A stretch of 64,000 bases of DNA from Desulfosporosinus orientis DSM 765 (GCF_000235605.1 NC_016584.1:4961151-5025150); one strand, 5' to 3'; positions 17,442 through 28,566 are shown, counted from the first letter of the stretch. Numbers and translations: made by a program. Notes: generated from the letters alone by a model not told the origin.

Positions 17442-18363
17442 TGCTTGACCCTCCTACCAGTAAATAAATTAGCGCCATCCGAATGGCTACGCCGTTGGTA
17501 ACTTGGCGCTCGATTAAGGCATCTACACCATCAGCCACATCGTCAGCGATCTCCACGCCTCTATTCATTGGCCCGGGATGCAGCACAATACTCTGCTTGC
17601 CGGTTTTCTTAAGGCGTTCTGTTGTCAACCCATAGAGTTGACTATACTCTCGCAAACTGGGAAATAATCCGCTTTTCTGTCGTTCCAGCTGAAGCCTGAG
17701 AGCCATGACAATATCAGCTCCCGGCAAAACACTGTCCAAATCATAGGTCATCTTTACTCCCAGCCCTTTCAGTTCCTCAGGCACCAGGGTAGGAGGACCG
17801 GCAAAGGTTACGTTCACTCCCATTTTCTGCAGGCACCAGGCATTGCTGCGGGCGACTCGAGAATGGAGTATATCCCCTACAATAACCACGTTCTTGCCCT
17901 CTAAGTCTCCCAAATGTTCCTGCATAGTGAAAATATCCAGTAAAGCCTGGGTAGGATGGGCATGCTGGCCATCGCCCGCATTAATCACTGACGGATCAAG
18001 GATATCCGCTAAAAACTTGGCTGCTCCGGAACTGGAATGTCTGAGAATCACTACATCAGCGCGCATCGCTTGAATTGTTTTGGCTGTGTCATAGAGACTT
18101 TCCCCTTTACTGACACTGCTTTGAGCTACGGCAATACTGGTTGTATCCGCTCCTAAAACTTTCGCTGCCATCTCAAAGGAGGTTCGTGTCCGAGTACTTG
18201 CTTCATAAAAAAGATTAACTACGGATTTCCCTTTTAACGTCGGTAATTTCTTAATAGGGCGCATGAGAATTTCCTTCATCACTTTCGCCGTATGCAGAAT
18301 ATGACGAATTTCCTCAACACTCATATCCTCGATTGCCAAGATGTCTTTACGCTGCCATTTCAT
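17428..18363 (-). CDS. pyrB: Aspartate carbamoyltransferase catalytic subunit
   Basis: It condenses carbamoyl phosphate with aspartate. The carbamoyl-phosphate loop is S55-T-R-T-R-T in FYEASTRTRTSFE, followed by HPTQALLDIFT. It is 311 aa with the usual C-terminal LHPGPMNRGVEI segment. No PyrI regulatory subunit is present, as in Bacillus, where control is at the RNA level. A PyrR attenuator lies just upstream. No pyrP uracil permease gene separates it from pyrR, unlike in B. subtilis. Confidence 0.96.
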   Translation of the reverse strand: MKWQRKDILAIEDMSVEEIRHILHTAKVMKEILMRPIKKLPTLKGKSVVNLFYEASTRTRTSFEMAAKVLGADTTSIAVAQSSVSKGESLYDTAKTIQAMRADVVILRHSSSGAAKFLADILDPSVINAGDGQHAHPTQALLDIFTMQEHLGDLEGKNVVIVGDILHSRVARSNAWCLQKMGVNVTFAGPPTLVPEELKGLGVKMTYDLDSVLPGADIVMALRLQLERQKSGLFPSLREYSQLYGLTTERLKKTGKQSIVLHPGPMNRGVEIADDVADGVDALIERQVTNGVAIRMALIYLLVGGSSNVVA

Positions 18364-18472
18364 CGATAAACCTCCCTAACTTCATTCATGCTGTCAGAAC
18401 CCTTGCAACAGACCATCTACCTTTAGTTCCCGTGCATTTTGGCCTCCTGACTTTAGTATCCTAAAAAATAAA

Positions 18473-18555
18473 AAATCCTCATCCCAAAAGGGAGAGGATT
18501 TTAAAAATAGGCATAACCTAACAATCCCGCTCGCCCTTTGGTTATCTCTCTGGAT
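18473..18555 (-). promoter_or_regulatory. PyrR attenuator between pyrR and pyrB
   Basis: On the minus strand ATCCAGAGAGATAAC (18555-18541) matches the PyrR-binding loop consensus (ARUCCNGNGAGGYU-like) inside a GTTATCC...ATAAC stem. Downstream is an intrinsic terminator: AAATCCTC-TCCC paired through a TTTT loop with GGGA-GAGGATTT (18501-18473), then a T-rich run. With UMP bound, PyrR would favour termination before pyrB. Confidence 0.85.
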
Positions 18556-18580
18556 AACATTTAAAAGGGTAACCGTTCCT

Positions 18581-19150
<570 letters not shown>

Positions 19151-19230
19151 CTAACTCCTTTCTCCCTCTTGGATGCCTAAGATCAGCAGTTATAATTAGA
19201 AACCAGAGTCATACTTTCTGACCAGTACAA

Positions 19231-19297
19231 AAAACTGTCTGAAAATAGCAGACAGTTTTCCCTCGTTTCCGTCTGCCTTCTCAAGCCTCTCAGGACT
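19231..19297 (-). promoter_or_regulatory. PyrR attenuator in the pyrR leader
   Basis: On the minus strand AGTCCTGAGAGGCTT (19297-19283) matches the PyrR-binding consensus essentially base for base. It is followed by a perfect 11-bp terminator stem, AAAACTGTCTG and CAGACAGTTTT (19259-19231), with a T-run. This is the first of two such elements in the operon. Confidence 0.9.
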
Positions 19298-19325
19298 TAA
19301 TTAAAGGCTATAATACTTGTTCCTA

Positions 19326-19354
19326 AGTTTACTTTAGGATTAAGCAAAAGTCAA
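19326..19354 (-). promoter_or_regulatory. Candidate SigA promoter of the pyr operon
   Basis: TTGACT (19354-19349) and TAAACT (19331-19326) on the minus strand are spaced 17 bases apart. They lie about 30 bases before the PyrR-binding loop, where the operon promoter is expected. Confidence 0.55.
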
Positions 19355-19368
19355 TCTGAAATTCAACT

Positions 19369-20403
19369 TTATACATCCCAGCTTACTCCATCGTGCAATT
19401 TTTCAAGAACTTCAGCAAATTTTGAAGGCAGCGGAGCATCGAACTCCAGCCAACCTCCCTTAACGGGATGTTTAAATCCTAAGTGAGCCGCATGAAGCAT
19501 TTGTCCCTGTAAACCAAATTTGTTTTTTTTCGGACCATACACAGGATCTCCAAAGACCGGGTGCTTAATATAGGCCATATGAACACGTATTTGATGAGTT
19601 CTCCCTGTTTCTAAGCGAACTTCGAGAAAAGTTGTTTCACTCAAGCGTTTTAATACGGTATAGTGTGTCACTGCATGCTTAGAATGCTGCCTTACCACTG
19701 CCATCCGTTTTCGTTCGGCCGGATCCCTTCCAATGGGCGCATCGACTGTTCCAGAGGGTTCATGAATCACGCCGTGCACTATGGTCAAATACCTGCGCTC
19801 CATAGAATGCGCTTTCAGCTGGGCAGCAAGCCCTTGATGGGCAGTATCATTCTTGGCCACTACCAAAATTCCCGAAGTATCTTTATCAATACGATGGACA
19901 ATCCCGGGACGCAGCACCCCATTGATACCGGAAAGATTATGACAATGAAATAACAAGGCATTAACCAAGGTTCCCTGCCAAGCACCCGGAGCCGGATGAA
20001 CGACCATCCCTTGGGGCTTATTCACAACCAATACATCTTCGTCTTCATAAAGGATCTCCAGGGGGATGTTTTCTGGTTCAGCCTGAAGCTCTTGAGGAGG
20101 AGGAACCATAACTGTAATTTTATCGCCAAAGCGTACTTTATAATTTGCCTTTTTACTCAGTCCGTTAACTAAAATATAATTTTGAATAATAAGTCCTTGG
20201 ACATAAGACCTGCTCCTGCCTAATACTTCTGTCACTCCAACATCCAGGCGAACTCCCTCCGGAAGTTCAATCCTTTCCATACTTATCAGAGAATCTAAGC
20301 CTTGGCATAAGTCATCATCACTGACTAATTCCGACTCAACCATTGGGCAGTCATTCTTATTGTCCCTTTCATTTACTGCTTTGTCCATCTTCATAACCGC
20401 CAA
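19369..20403 (-). CDS. rluD: Ribosomal large-subunit pseudouridine synthase, RluD family
   Basis: It converts uridines in 23S rRNA to pseudouridine. An S4 RNA-binding domain covers roughly 50-115 (RLDVGVTEVLGRSRSYVQGLI), then the catalytic domain has the Asp in GIVHRIDKDTSGILVVAK and RTHQIRVHMAYI. There is an unusual ~40-residue acidic N-terminal extension. The TTG at 20403 or ATGs at 20394 and 20388 are all possible starts, and none has a strong ribosome-binding site. It corresponds to B. subtilis ylyB, with lspA upstream and pyrR downstream as there. The exact RluA/C/D specificity is inferred. Confidence 0.9.
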   Translation of the reverse strand: MAVMKMDKAVNERDNKNDCPMVESELVSDDDLCQGLDSLISMERIELPEGVRLDVGVTEVLGRSRSYVQGLIIQNYILVNGLSKKANYKVRFGDKITVMVPPPQELQAEPENIPLEILYEDEDVLVVNKPQGMVVHPAPGAWQGTLVNALLFHCHNLSGINGVLRPGIVHRIDKDTSGILVVAKNDTAHQGLAAQLKAHSMERRYLTIVHGVIHEPSGTVDAPIGRDPAERKRMAVVRQHSKHAVTHYTVLKRLSETTFLEVRLETGRTHQIRVHMAYIKHPVFGDPVYGPKKNKFGLQGQMLHAAHLGFKHPVKGGWLEFDAPLPSKFAEVLEKLHDGVSWDV

Positions 20404-20430
20404 TACTTTATTGGATTTGCATGAAAGTAC

Positions 20431-20907
20431 TTAATCATCGGCAACTTCATTTTTTGCCTTTTCTTCCCTAAGCAGGGCCAAGATCAGCAGTCCTACTCCA
20501 ATAACGATCATACTATCAGCAAAATTAAAAACATAAGGCCAAATTTGAAAATCAAGATAATCGACAACCCGTCCAATCACAAGTCTGTCATACAAGTTCC
20601 CTAATGCTCCTCCCCCGATCATACCTAAGGCCAGACGTGTAATCCACTCCTTGCGGGGAATACGGAATTGCCCATAAATCACACCGAAAACTACCAAAAC
20701 CGCAGTAACTACAAAAATCCAGGTTCGGCCGGCCATCAGACCAAAAGCCGCACCCGGATTCAAGACATAGGTAAGATGAAATATTTCTGGAATAACTTTC
20801 AGGGTTTCCCCTGGAATAAAGTTTGTTTGAACGAGAATCTTCAGCCAGCGATCAATACCCCAAACCCCGATTATTGCAAGCCAAACCAACAACGAACGAC
20901 ACCCCAC
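20431..20907 (-). CDS. lspA: Lipoprotein signal peptidase II
   Basis: This inner-membrane aspartic protease cleaves prolipoprotein signal peptides ahead of the lipidated Cys. The two catalytic Asp are in GGALGNLYDRL and VFNFADSMIVIG. Four hydrophobic segments are visible across the 158 residues, as expected. The start is GTG 20907; the ribosome-binding site is weak. It sits between yteA and rluD, the conserved Firmicute order. Confidence 0.95.
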   Translation of the reverse strand: MGCRSLLVWLAIIGVWGIDRWLKILVQTNFIPGETLKVIPEIFHLTYVLNPGAAFGLMAGRTWIFVVTAVLVVFGVIYGQFRIPRKEWITRLALGMIGGGALGNLYDRLVIGRVVDYLDFQIWPYVFNFADSMIVIGVGLLILALLREEKAKNEVADD

Positions 20908-20976
20908 TTTTCTTATCTCATCTTAACACAGGGCTCTTAGCGGGGCAAACTATTTACAAACTTTCCAGAGATTCAA

Positions 20977-21651
20977 CTAAGTACGGCCGTGTTTTTTTCC
21001 GTAGTGAATAGTATTTACTCGCCCTTCAGGCTCTCTTTGCGTTTCAAGGGTCTCAATATATTGGACGGCTCCAATTACTTCGTCGCCATCTTCATATAGA
21101 TCATTAGGATCTGAGATATCTCGATTCGTTCCTAAATCCTGCAAAGAATCTGAGGTTCCGTAACGTGCAACTGCCTGCCAAGCATCTTCACCATCAAATT
21201 CAACCTGGTCAGTGCCATCATTAAAGGTTCTGGAAAACGGGCGATTCAGAATTTCGTCTTCAACAGGTTCACGATGCAGAGAATGCTGCTCTTCTTTCTC
21301 CTCTTTGCGGCTGCATTTTGTACAGACCGTCGTATACGGCATCAGCTCAAGTCGTTCATAGGGAATTTCCTGACCACAATGCTCGCACTTTGCATATTCC
21401 CCTTTTTCATAGCGTTCTAATGCTCCATCAATTGCTCCGATCTTATGGCTTAAACGATCATACTCAGCAACATCTTGAGACCTTTGATAAACTTCAGTAC
21501 CAACATCGGCAGGATGATTATCTGCCAGTGATAATTCCCCCAACGAATCTCGCATATCTCCACTAATAAGTTCAGCCGCGGTTTCTATCATCTCTGCTCT
21601 TTCATCACGAAGGTTTTGTATCAATTTGTCGTATTCCTTTTGCTCTTTCAA
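20977..21651 (-). CDS. yteA: TraR/DksA-type C4 zinc finger protein, YteA family
   Basis: The coiled-coil N-terminus (about 1-85) is followed by a C4 zinc finger, C89 and C92 (CEHCGQEIP) with C110 and C113 (CTKC), as in DksA/TraR. The acidic C-terminal region ends with a YteA-like segment rich in Asp and Glu. Family members in Bacillus (YteA, YlyA) are linked to sporulation, and YlyA interacts with RNA polymerase. It occupies the ylyA position before lspA. The molecular target is an inference. Confidence 0.85.
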   Translation of the reverse strand: MKEQKEYDKLIQNLRDERAEMIETAAELISGDMRDSLGELSLADNHPADVGTEVYQRSQDVAEYDRLSHKIGAIDGALERYEKGEYAKCEHCGQEIPYERLELMPYTTVCTKCSRKEEKEEQHSLHREPVEDEILNRPFSRTFNDGTDQVEFDGEDAWQAVARYGTSDSLQDLGTNRDISDPNDLYEDGDEVIGAVQYIETLETQREPEGRVNTIHYGKKHGRT

Positions 21652-21672
21652 AATTCTCGCCTTCCTTTCCTA

Positions 21673-22035
21673 TTAAGGCTGATGCACATATTTGCTTAAC
21701 TCTGCGATAAAGCCGCCAATCACTGGTAAATTCAAAACCACGATCCTTTTTAAAAGGAAATAAGCAAATCCTGCCAGTAAACCGGCTCCAAGGGCCGTTC
21801 CCAAACCTCGCAATAACCCCACCAAAAAATTAAACCAAAGCATTCGTCCCGGACGATTAAGGTAAGCAATATATTCCGCCAATCTCATTTTTTCCAGAGT
21901 TTCAGATAATAATGTAACTTGATGATTTAATCGAGCCAATTCGTGAACACTTACGCCGTTATAATCAGCAGTCTTTTCACTTTTCTTCTCCGATATGTTC
22001 TTGGTCTTTTCCTGATTCCAATCTGCATCGGCCAC
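21673..22035 (-). CDS. DUF5665 membrane protein
   Basis: The protein has a polar N-terminus, a helical stretch HELARLNHQVTLLSETLEKMRLAEYI, and a hydrophobic hairpin FLVGLLRGLGTALGAGLLAGFAYFLLK. This matches small DUF5665 proteins of Firmicutes, function unknown. I start at GTG 22035, preceded by GAGGTGAG; the frame is open to 22077 but without a ribosome-binding site. It ends 22 bases before yteA, so the two are probably cotranscribed. Confidence 0.75.
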   Translation of the reverse strand: MADADWNQEKTKNISEKKSEKTADYNGVSVHELARLNHQVTLLSETLEKMRLAEYIAYLNRPGRMLWFNFLVGLLRGLGTALGAGLLAGFAYFLLKRIVVLNLPVIGGFIAELSKYVHQP

Positions 22036-22152
22036 GTTACTCACCTCACGTAACAACCTCAATTTTAGTGTTCCCACCTCAATTAAATTTACACAAATTG
22101 TATAGTTTAATTGACCTTCACCTTAAAATAATGTCACAATTCAACCATGAAT

Positions 22153-22195
22153 AAAAGGCTGCAATAAATCTGTTCATGATTTATTGCAGCCTTTT
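22153..22195 (-). terminator. Terminator after pduL
   Basis: AAAAGGCTGCAATAAATC (22153-22170) and GATTTATTGCAGCCTTTT (22178-22195) form a perfect 18-bp stem with a 7-base loop. On the minus strand it lies 50 bases after the pduL stop and ends in a short T-run. Confidence 0.85.
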
Positions 22196-22244
22196 CAGCC
22201 TAATTCTATATAATTCCTCAGTGGCCTTAGAGCCCAATTTAGGA

Positions 22245-22829
22245 TCATTCTGTAGCCTTACATACTTCTATCTGCTGACCATTTACCAGACTGAAGGCAT
22301 TCCCTTCATCCGTATCAACATGTAAATCTAAGGCATAATCAGGACTGATGCGAACTAAAACTTGCCCCATAATTCCTCCGCGAGGCCCCGGAACGATGGC
22401 TTGAATATGATCTCCATCTTTTACAGAGTGCTTTTCAGCATCTTCAGGTGTCATATGAAGATGACGGGCTGCAACAATAACCCCTTGGTCCAAATGAACA
22501 CGACCCTTTGGACCCTCTACGTCAATTCCTGGGGTTCCCTCAATTTTTCCGGAATCACGAACAGGAGGTTTCAATCCAACTTTAAACGTATCTGTTCCCG
22601 CAAGTTCTACTTGGGAAGCTTTTCGGGCAGGCCCTAAAACACGAACTCCAGAAATTGTTCCTTTGGGTCCGGTAATAGAAACCGTTTCTTCACAAGCATA
22701 CTGACCTGGCTGACTGAGATCTTTCATCTTTGTCAAAGTATAGCCTTTCCCAAATAACGCTTCAATATGATCTTGTGATAAATGAATGTGACGGTTTGAT
22801 ATACCAACGGGTACTGTAAAAGTTTCCAT
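22245..22829 (-). CDS. pduL: Phosphate propanoyltransferase, PduL type
   Basis: PduL exchanges acyl-CoA and inorganic phosphate to acyl-phosphate and CoA, and serves as a phosphotransacetylase in many anaerobes. Two His-rich zinc sites are clear: VPVGISNRHIHLSQDHIEALFG near the N-terminus and VAARHLHMTPEDAEKH in the second half. It is 194 aa with no N-terminal encapsulation peptide, and no microcompartment shell gene is nearby, so it is likely the housekeeping acetyl-CoA/acetyl-phosphate enzyme. It is monocistronic with a terminator downstream. Confidence 0.9.
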   Translation of the reverse strand: METFTVPVGISNRHIHLSQDHIEALFGKGYTLTKMKDLSQPGQYACEETVSITGPKGTISGVRVLGPARKASQVELAGTDTFKVGLKPPVRDSGKIEGTPGIDVEGPKGRVHLDQGVIVAARHLHMTPEDAEKHSVKDGDHIQAIVPGPRGGIMGQVLVRISPDYALDLHVDTDEGNAFSLVNGQQIEVCKATE

Positions 22830-23090
22830 TGAATCATCACCCTCCTATTTTAATAGTATGCACAAGCGATGGTCGTAGTGGCTCTTATAACTCATAAAGC
22901 AACCTGCCAGGTTATACTTTTTAAAAATATTAAACATGGCAATTGCTTCATAGAAAGTCTCTTTCCAGAAGTCTTTTGTTTCACTTCTGATATTATACTC
23001 TTTTCGAACCATAACGACAAATTAATGTTTATTCATATAATTTCGACAAACATCCATAAAAAGGATACGCTTGCTCTACTTATAAAATAG

Positions 23091-23822
23091 TCACTCTCCC
23101 GTCAGCCAGACAATTTCTCCATCCTGAACAACTGGAACAACCGGTAAAATATTGGGAGTTGAACAATATATAATGTCTCTTTCAAGTCCTAAAGACATAA
23201 GTCTTTTTCCATGAACAGAGTTACGGATTGCTTCAAGGAGATGATCCTCCAAACTCCGGTATAACATAAGAGCCGCTTCACCTAAATCATTGAGCATAAT
23301 CTCCGACCCTAATGCATCAATGAACATACCTGCACAAAGAATATCCGGAAGGTCAAACCGTTCTTCTGTTCCGGCACAATAGACGACTATTCCCTGCAGG
23401 CGATGGTTATTTTCAAATTCTCTAAGGACTGCTAAAACAATACTTTGCATGTTAACAAAAGAAGCCATCCAGATAATGGGTGCTGCAATTGAATCCCGTA
23501 TCGCTCGAGTACCATTTGTTGTCGTCATTATGACTCTTCTGCCGCCAACCTTTTCCGGCACATAATCAAAGGGCGAATTGCCCAGATCAAATCCTTCAAT
23601 TATCAACGAATCTCGCTCTCCTCCTAATAAAGAACCCGGAAGAGTCAGACGTTTCTCCAAAGCTTCTTCAGGGGTAAGGGCAGGAATAATGGCCTGACAG
23701 CCATTAGCCAAGGCCGTTACAATGGTGCTTGTAGCCCTCAAAACGTCAATCACGATGACTAATCGGTCTTCCAAATAGGGCATCCGCTGGTAACCTGTAC
23801 TCGGTAATACTTCGATAAGCAT
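23091..23822 (-). CDS. comB: 2-phosphosulfolactate phosphatase, ComB family
   Basis: It resembles ComB, the magnesium-dependent phosphatase that forms sulfolactate in coenzyme M synthesis. Visible family blocks are VIVIDVLRATSTIVTALANG, LLGGERDSLIIEGFDLGNSP, MTTTNGTRAI and YCAGTEERFDLPDILCAG. The protein is 243 aa, normal length. No other coenzyme M gene is nearby. In Clostridia this family is widespread and the true substrate is uncertain, so the enzymatic name is by family only. Confidence 0.85.
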   Translation of the reverse strand: MLIEVLPSTGYQRMPYLEDRLVIVIDVLRATSTIVTALANGCQAIIPALTPEEALEKRLTLPGSLLGGERDSLIIEGFDLGNSPFDYVPEKVGGRRVIMTTTNGTRAIRDSIAAPIIWMASFVNMQSIVLAVLREFENNHRLQGIVVYCAGTEERFDLPDILCAGMFIDALGSEIMLNDLGEAALMLYRSLEDHLLEAIRNSVHGKRLMSLGLERDIIYCSTPNILPVVPVVQDGEIVWLTGE

Positions 23823-23987
23823 GGGATCACCTCATTCCCGGAAAGTAATTTTTGGTACAACCTGATATATTCAACTTTTTTTAAATAAATCCTGCAGGTT
23901 ATTTTGATTTATTAACATTTAATGACTAAAACAATTATAATTCTTGGATTTCTCTATATAAAAAAACTTAATTGGCTTACTATGAAA

Positions 23988-24014
23988 ACACAGGATACAA
24001 ATCGTATCCTGTGT
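23988..24014 (-). terminator. Terminator after gcvPB
   Basis: ACACAGGATAC (23988-23998) pairs perfectly with GTATCCTGTGT (24004-24014) around a 5-base loop, 18 bases after the gcvPB stop on the minus strand. A-rich plus-strand sequence next to it gives a modest T-run. Confidence 0.75.
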
Positions 24015-24032
24015 CATTCTTAGAAGCAGCTC

Positions 24033-25493
24033 TTATTCTTTACGCCATCGTAAGTTTGGCTTTCGTACTGCCCCCACTTCATCTAATCTCGTCACTAACG
24101 TTGTATAGGGAGCATTCTTAAGAAGGTCTGGATCTTGATGCGCTTCCTCGGCAATTTTGATCAACACTTCGGCAAATTGGTCTAAAGTTTCGATACTTTC
24201 TGTTTCTGTCGGTTCGATCATCATAGCCTCTTCAACAATAATAGGGAAATAAATGGTCGGGGGATGATAGCCATAATCTAATAAGCGCTTAGCAATATCT
24301 AAAGTATGCACTCCGGTGGATTTGAGGTTTTTAGGTGTAATTATAAATTCATGCTTGCAAACCCTATCAAAGGGCAAATAGTAGTGCTCCTTAAGGATGC
24401 TCATTAAATAATTGGCGTTTATCACAGCATTCTCTGAGGCTGCCTTTAAGCCATCTCCGCCAAGGCTTCGTATATAGGAGTAGGCCTTTACTAATACGGA
24501 GAAGTTCGCATAAAAGGAACGTGCACGGCCAATTGATAAAGGCATATCCTCTTTTAGAGCAAAAGTTCCATCCTCATTCCGAACGACAATCGGTTTAGGG
24601 AGGAAAGGCATTAAAAACTTTTTAACTCCAACAGGGCCAGCCCCTGGGCCTCCGCCTCCATGGGGGGTAGCAAAAGTTTTGTGTAAGTTGAGATGAACAA
24701 CATCAAAGCCCATATCTCCTGGGCGAGCAATGCCCATGACAGCATTGGTGTTCGCTCCATCGTAGTAAAGCAATCCTCCTACATCGTGAACAAGTTTCGT
24801 AATTTCTAAAATGTTCTCATCAAAAAGTCCCACAGTATTTGGGTTCGTCAGCATCAGCGCTGCAACTTCATCGTTGAGAACTTTTTTCAAAGCTTCTAAA
24901 TCCACTCCGCCACGCTCATTGGAGGGAACCTGAATAATTTGGTATCCGGCCATGGCAGCGGTTGCAGGGTTTGTCCCGTGAGCAGAATCTGGAACAATCA
25001 CTTTTTTACGCTTACTGTCTTGGCGGTGGTCATGATAAGCTTTAATGATTAACATGCCGACCATTTCTCCATGGGCGCCGGCAGCAGGCTGAAGAGTAAA
25101 GCCGTCCATTCCAGCCAATTCACAAAGGTCTTCTTGAAGTTCTGCCATAAGCTGCAAAGCTCCTTGAGTAAGGGACTCGGGCTGATAGGGATGCAGGTTT
25201 GTAAACCCTGAGAGTCTTGACAGCATTTCATTGACCTTTGGGTTATACTTCATGGTGCATGATCCGAGAGGGTAAAACCCTGTATCCACACCATGGTTAA
25301 AGGTGGATAGACGTGTAAAGTGACGAACCACGTCAACCTCTGAAACCTCTGGCAGGTGAGGCTGCTCCTGACGCAATAAGTCTGCGGATATTAACGTTTC
25401 AACCGGAACCTCCGGTACATCACAAGCGGGTAAACTAACAGCGCTCCGACCATCGGCACTAAGTTCAAAAATCAGCGATTCTAATGTCTTCAC
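24033..25493 (-). CDS. gcvPB: Glycine dehydrogenase (decarboxylating) subunit 2
   Basis: This is the PLP-carrying half of the split P-protein, which decarboxylates glycine and loads the aminomethyl group on GcvH. The PLP lysine is in [23 protein letters not shown], with [14 protein letters not shown] and [13 protein letters not shown] upstream. It is 486 aa. The start overlaps the stop of gcvPA by four bases (ATGA type), so the subunits are made together. Confidence 0.96.
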   Translation of the reverse strand: MKTLESLIFELSADGRSAVSLPACDVPEVPVETLISADLLRQEQPHLPEVSEVDVVRHFTRLSTFNHGVDTGFYPLGSCTMKYNPKVNEMLSRLSGFTNLHPYQPESLTQGALQLMAELQEDLCELAGMDGFTLQPAAGAHGEMVGMLIIKAYHDHRQDSKRKKVIVPDSAHGTNPATAAMAGYQIIQVPSNERGGVDLEALKKVLNDEVAALMLTNPNTVGLFDENILEITKLVHDVGGLLYYDGANTNAVMGIARPGDMGFDVVHLNLHKTFATPHGGGGPGAGPVGVKKFLMPFLPKPIVVRNEDGTFALKEDMPLSIGRARSFYANFSVLVKAYSYIRSLGGDGLKAASENAVINANYLMSILKEHYYLPFDRVCKHEFIITPKNLKSTGVHTLDIAKRLLDYGYHPPTIYFPIIVEEAMMIEPTETESIETLDQFAEVLIKIAEEAHQDPDLLKNAPYTTLVTRLDEVGAVRKPNLRWRKE

Positions 25494-26830
25494 TGGATTG
25501 CCCCCAATCTGGCCACGAGCCGATCAATATCTGCTTTACACTTAGTTTCAGTTACACAAATAAGGAGATGATGACCGAGCTCAGGATAGAAACGGGCCAG
25601 ATCAAGTCCGCCGATAATTTGATCATCCAAAAGTTTTGCATTGATTTTTGCCGGCTCGATCTTAGACTGAATTACAAATTCATTGAAGAAGGGCCCTGGA
25701 AAAGCTACTTTCATCCCGGGAATTTTCCCGATTTCTTGGGCAGCATAGTGAGCATTCTGCAAATTCAGATAAGCCATTTGCTTGAGCCCTGTTTTGCCAA
25801 GGGCACTCAAATGCATGGTAAAGGCCAAGGCACAGAGTGCTTCATTTGAGCATATGTTGGAGGTGGCTTTTTCCCGGCGGATATGCTGTTCGCGAGCTTG
25901 AAGGGTTAAGACATAACCTTTTTTCCCATTTTTATCTGTAGTTGCTCCAACAATCCGCCCTGGCATACGTCGTACAAACTTATCCCGGCAAGCTAAGAAT
26001 CCTAAATAAGGACCTCCATAGTTCAATGGATTGCCGAAAGGTTGACCTTCACCAACAACAATATCTGCCCCACATTCTCCCGGGGTCTTTATTAAACCTA
26101 AAGAAACCGGATTGACGGACATCACCACCAAAGCTCCTTTAGCATGAGCCAGCTGGACAATATCATCTGCTTTTTCCAAGCAGCCAAAGAAATTAGGGTT
26201 TTGCACAAGCACACCGGCAATATCACTTTGTAAAGCTTCTTCCAAAGCTTTTAGGTCCACAACACCGTCCTGATAGGGAATTTCCACTAATTCAACACCC
26301 CGAGGCGGCAGATAGGTTTTCAAGACCTCACGATATTCCGGGTGAACTGTTTGCAAGACAATGACTTTTTTACGTCGAGTAGCATCACAACTCATGAGGG
26401 CTGCTTCAGCCAATGCCGAAGCACCATCATACATAGACGCATTGGTTACATCCATACCGGTTAATTCACAAACTAAAGTCTGGTATTCATAAATCGCCTG
26501 AAGGGTTCCTTGACTAATTTCCGGTTGGTAAGGCGTGTAAGCAGTATAAAATTCAGAACGAAGCAGCAACTGGTCAATAAAACTGGGAATGTAATGTTCA
26601 TAGGCACCCGCCCCTAGGAAAGACATAAATCCTTCCACGGTTTTATTACGATTGGCTAAGCCTTTAACATGTTTGACCAATTCCTGCTCCGACATCCCTC
26701 CGCTGATGGCAAGAGGACGCTGCATCCGTACTTCCTGAGGAATATCTGCAAAGAGGTCCTCAACCGACTTAACCCCAATACGAGCTAAGAGCCGTTCATT
26801 CTGGCAGTCAGTATTCGGTACGAAGTTCAT
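25490..26830 (-). CDS. gcvPA: Glycine dehydrogenase (decarboxylating) subunit 1
   Basis: This is the N-terminal half of the split P-protein and forms a heterotetramer with GcvPB. Characteristic stretches are [38 protein letters not shown] (read in parts), [13 protein letters not shown] and [20 protein letters not shown]. It lacks the PLP lysine, as expected for subunit 1. It is 446 aa and lies 1 base after gcvH. Confidence 0.96.
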   Translation of the reverse strand: MNFVPNTDCQNERLLARIGVKSVEDLFADIPQEVRMQRPLAISGGMSEQELVKHVKGLANRNKTVEGFMSFLGAGAYEHYIPSFIDQLLLRSEFYTAYTPYQPEISQGTLQAIYEYQTLVCELTGMDVTNASMYDGASALAEAALMSCDATRRKKVIVLQTVHPEYREVLKTYLPPRGVELVEIPYQDGVVDLKALEEALQSDIAGVLVQNPNFFGCLEKADDIVQLAHAKGALVVMSVNPVSLGLIKTPGECGADIVVGEGQPFGNPLNYGGPYLGFLACRDKFVRRMPGRIVGATTDKNGKKGYVLTLQAREQHIRREKATSNICSNEALCALAFTMHLSALGKTGLKQMAYLNLQNAHYAAQEIGKIPGMKVAFPGPFFNEFVIQSKIEPAKINAKLLDDQIIGGLDLARFYPELGHHLLICVTETKCKADIDRLVARLGAIQ

Positions 26831-26831
26831 T

Positions 26832-27218
26832 CTAATGGTCCTCCTGTGCTACAAATACTTCATATTCCTCGGCTGTCATCATCTCATCCAGAGGAGACAA
26901 ATCCTCAGCTTCAACTTTAATCAGCCATCCCTCTCCGTATGGGTCAGAATTCAGAAGATCCGGGGCATCCATAACCGCTGTATTCACTTCGATAACTTTT
27001 CCACTCACCGATGCCGTTATATCGGAAACAGCTTTAACAGATTCCACGGTACCATAGGATTCTCCCGCAGTTACTTCCGCCCCCACATCAGGAAGCTCAA
27101 CAAATACCACATCCCCTAAACTTTCTTGGGCATGATCGGTAATTCCAAATGTTACAATACTTCCTTCTGACTTAGCATACTCATGTTCTTTATTATATTT
27201 TAGCTCTACTGGATTCAT
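26832..27218 (-). CDS. gcvH: Glycine cleavage system H protein
   Basis: This lipoyl carrier shuttles the aminomethyl group between the P, T and L proteins. The lipoylated lysine is K62 in [11 protein letters not shown]. At 128 aa it has the normal length, with the typical start [10 protein letters not shown] and end [14 protein letters not shown]. It lies between gcvT and gcvPA. No lipoate ligase or lpd gene is in the window. Confidence 0.96.
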   Translation of the reverse strand: MNPVELKYNKEHEYAKSEGSIVTFGITDHAQESLGDVVFVELPDVGAEVTAGESYGTVESVKAVSDITASVSGKVIEVNTAVMDAPDLLNSDPYGEGWLIKVEAEDLSPLDEMMTAEEYEVFVAQEDH

Positions 27219-27283
27219 TAAAAATCATCCTCCTCAAAGTTTTGTTTATTTTACCCATAGGGAAATAGAACCATCCGTAACTA

Positions 27284-28405
27284 TTAAGCAATACTGGACA
27301 ATAATTGCTGACTGCCACGCTTATAAAATAAGGAGGGTATGATCTTGGCTTTCACAGCTTTACCGCGAATCATAACATTAATAATCTCTCCTTGAATCGC
27401 TAAATCTGAACGAATTAAGCCTAAAGCAATGTTTTTATTTAAGGTTGGTGAGAAAGAACCTGAGGTAACAAAGCCAATTTCCTCTCCATCTTTTTGTAAT
27501 GGATAGTGAGAGCGGGCAATTCCGCGATCAATCATTTCCAGTCCTACCAGCTTACGCGGTACCCCTTGTTCTTTTTGGGCTAAGAGCGCTTCTCTGCCGA
27601 TAAAATCGGCTTTATCGAGTTTTACAAAAATTCCGAGACCGGCTTCAAGAGGAGAAATTTCTGCACCTAACTCATTGCCGTATAAGGGCAGGCGAGCTTC
27701 AAAACGCAGCGTATCCCGAGCCCCTAAGCCAATGGGCTGAACTCCTTCACCCGCGCCGTCCTCCAGAATTTTCCTCCACAACTGTCGTGCATATTCAGGG
27801 GAAACATAGATTTCAAAGCCATCCTCTCCCGTATAACCCGTCCGGGAGATAAGACAATTCACTCCATCAATTTCGCCGTGAGCAAAGTAATAATAATGTA
27901 TTTGAGAAAGATCCGCACTGGAAATACGCTGGAGAATGGTTTCAGCTAATGGTCCCTGTAAGGCAAGCTGTGCATACTGATCAGAAATATTCTCTGTTTC
28001 CACTTGAAAATTTTTAGCTTGATCTTTAATCCAAGCAAAGTCCTTATCCGTATTGGAGGCATTAACTACAAGAAGAAAACGCTGAGAATCATAGCGATAA
28101 ACCAATAAATCATCGACAATTCCTCCACTTGGGTAACACATTGGAGAATAAAGAATTTTACCGTCTTCAATCTTCGTTACATCGTTGGTGATCAGCATTT
28201 GGACAAAAGCCAATGCCTCTTCGCCATGGACATCGATCTCACCCATATGTGAGACATCAAAAAGGCCGGCTTTAGTACGGACAGTATGATGTTCGTCGAT
28301 AACACCTGCATACTGAACGGGCATTTCCCAACCTCCAAAATCAATCAGTTTAGCCTTGGCAGCTAAATGTTCTTCATAAAGTGGAGTACGTTTTGCTTCA
28401 ACCAT
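27284..28405 (-). CDS. gcvT: Glycine cleavage system T protein (aminomethyltransferase)
   Basis: It transfers the methylene group from GcvH to tetrahydrofolate and releases ammonia. Family blocks are [47 protein letters not shown] and [14 protein letters not shown]. It is 373 aa, standard. It is the first gene of the gcv operon, downstream of a tandem glycine riboswitch. Confidence 0.96.
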   Translation of the reverse strand: MVEAKRTPLYEEHLAAKAKLIDFGGWEMPVQYAGVIDEHHTVRTKAGLFDVSHMGEIDVHGEEALAFVQMLITNDVTKIEDGKILYSPMCYPSGGIVDDLLVYRYDSQRFLLVVNASNTDKDFAWIKDQAKNFQVETENISDQYAQLALQGPLAETILQRISSADLSQIHYYYFAHGEIDGVNCLISRTGYTGEDGFEIYVSPEYARQLWRKILEDGAGEGVQPIGLGARDTLRFEARLPLYGNELGAEISPLEAGLGIFVKLDKADFIGREALLAQKEQGVPRKLVGLEMIDRGIARSHYPLQKDGEEIGFVTSGSFSPTLNKNIALGLIRSDLAIQGEIINVMIRGKAVKAKIIPSLFYKRGSQQLLSSIA

Positions 28406-28566
28406 TTCAAATCCTCCTTACATTTTCCTGCATCAAAGTAAATATTTTACATCATAAAACTAGGCTGGCGCGAACCTTTCAGGCCCAGGCGGTTGTCTGT
28501 TGTTGCTGTAAAAGGGCGCAACAAACTAACCCTTCCACGGTTATACATGGAAAAATTTGATAATCC

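Noticed and set aside
22869-23090. 73-codon plus-strand frame upstream of pduL
   Set aside because: Low-complexity, AT-rich, no ribosome-binding site or family resemblance.
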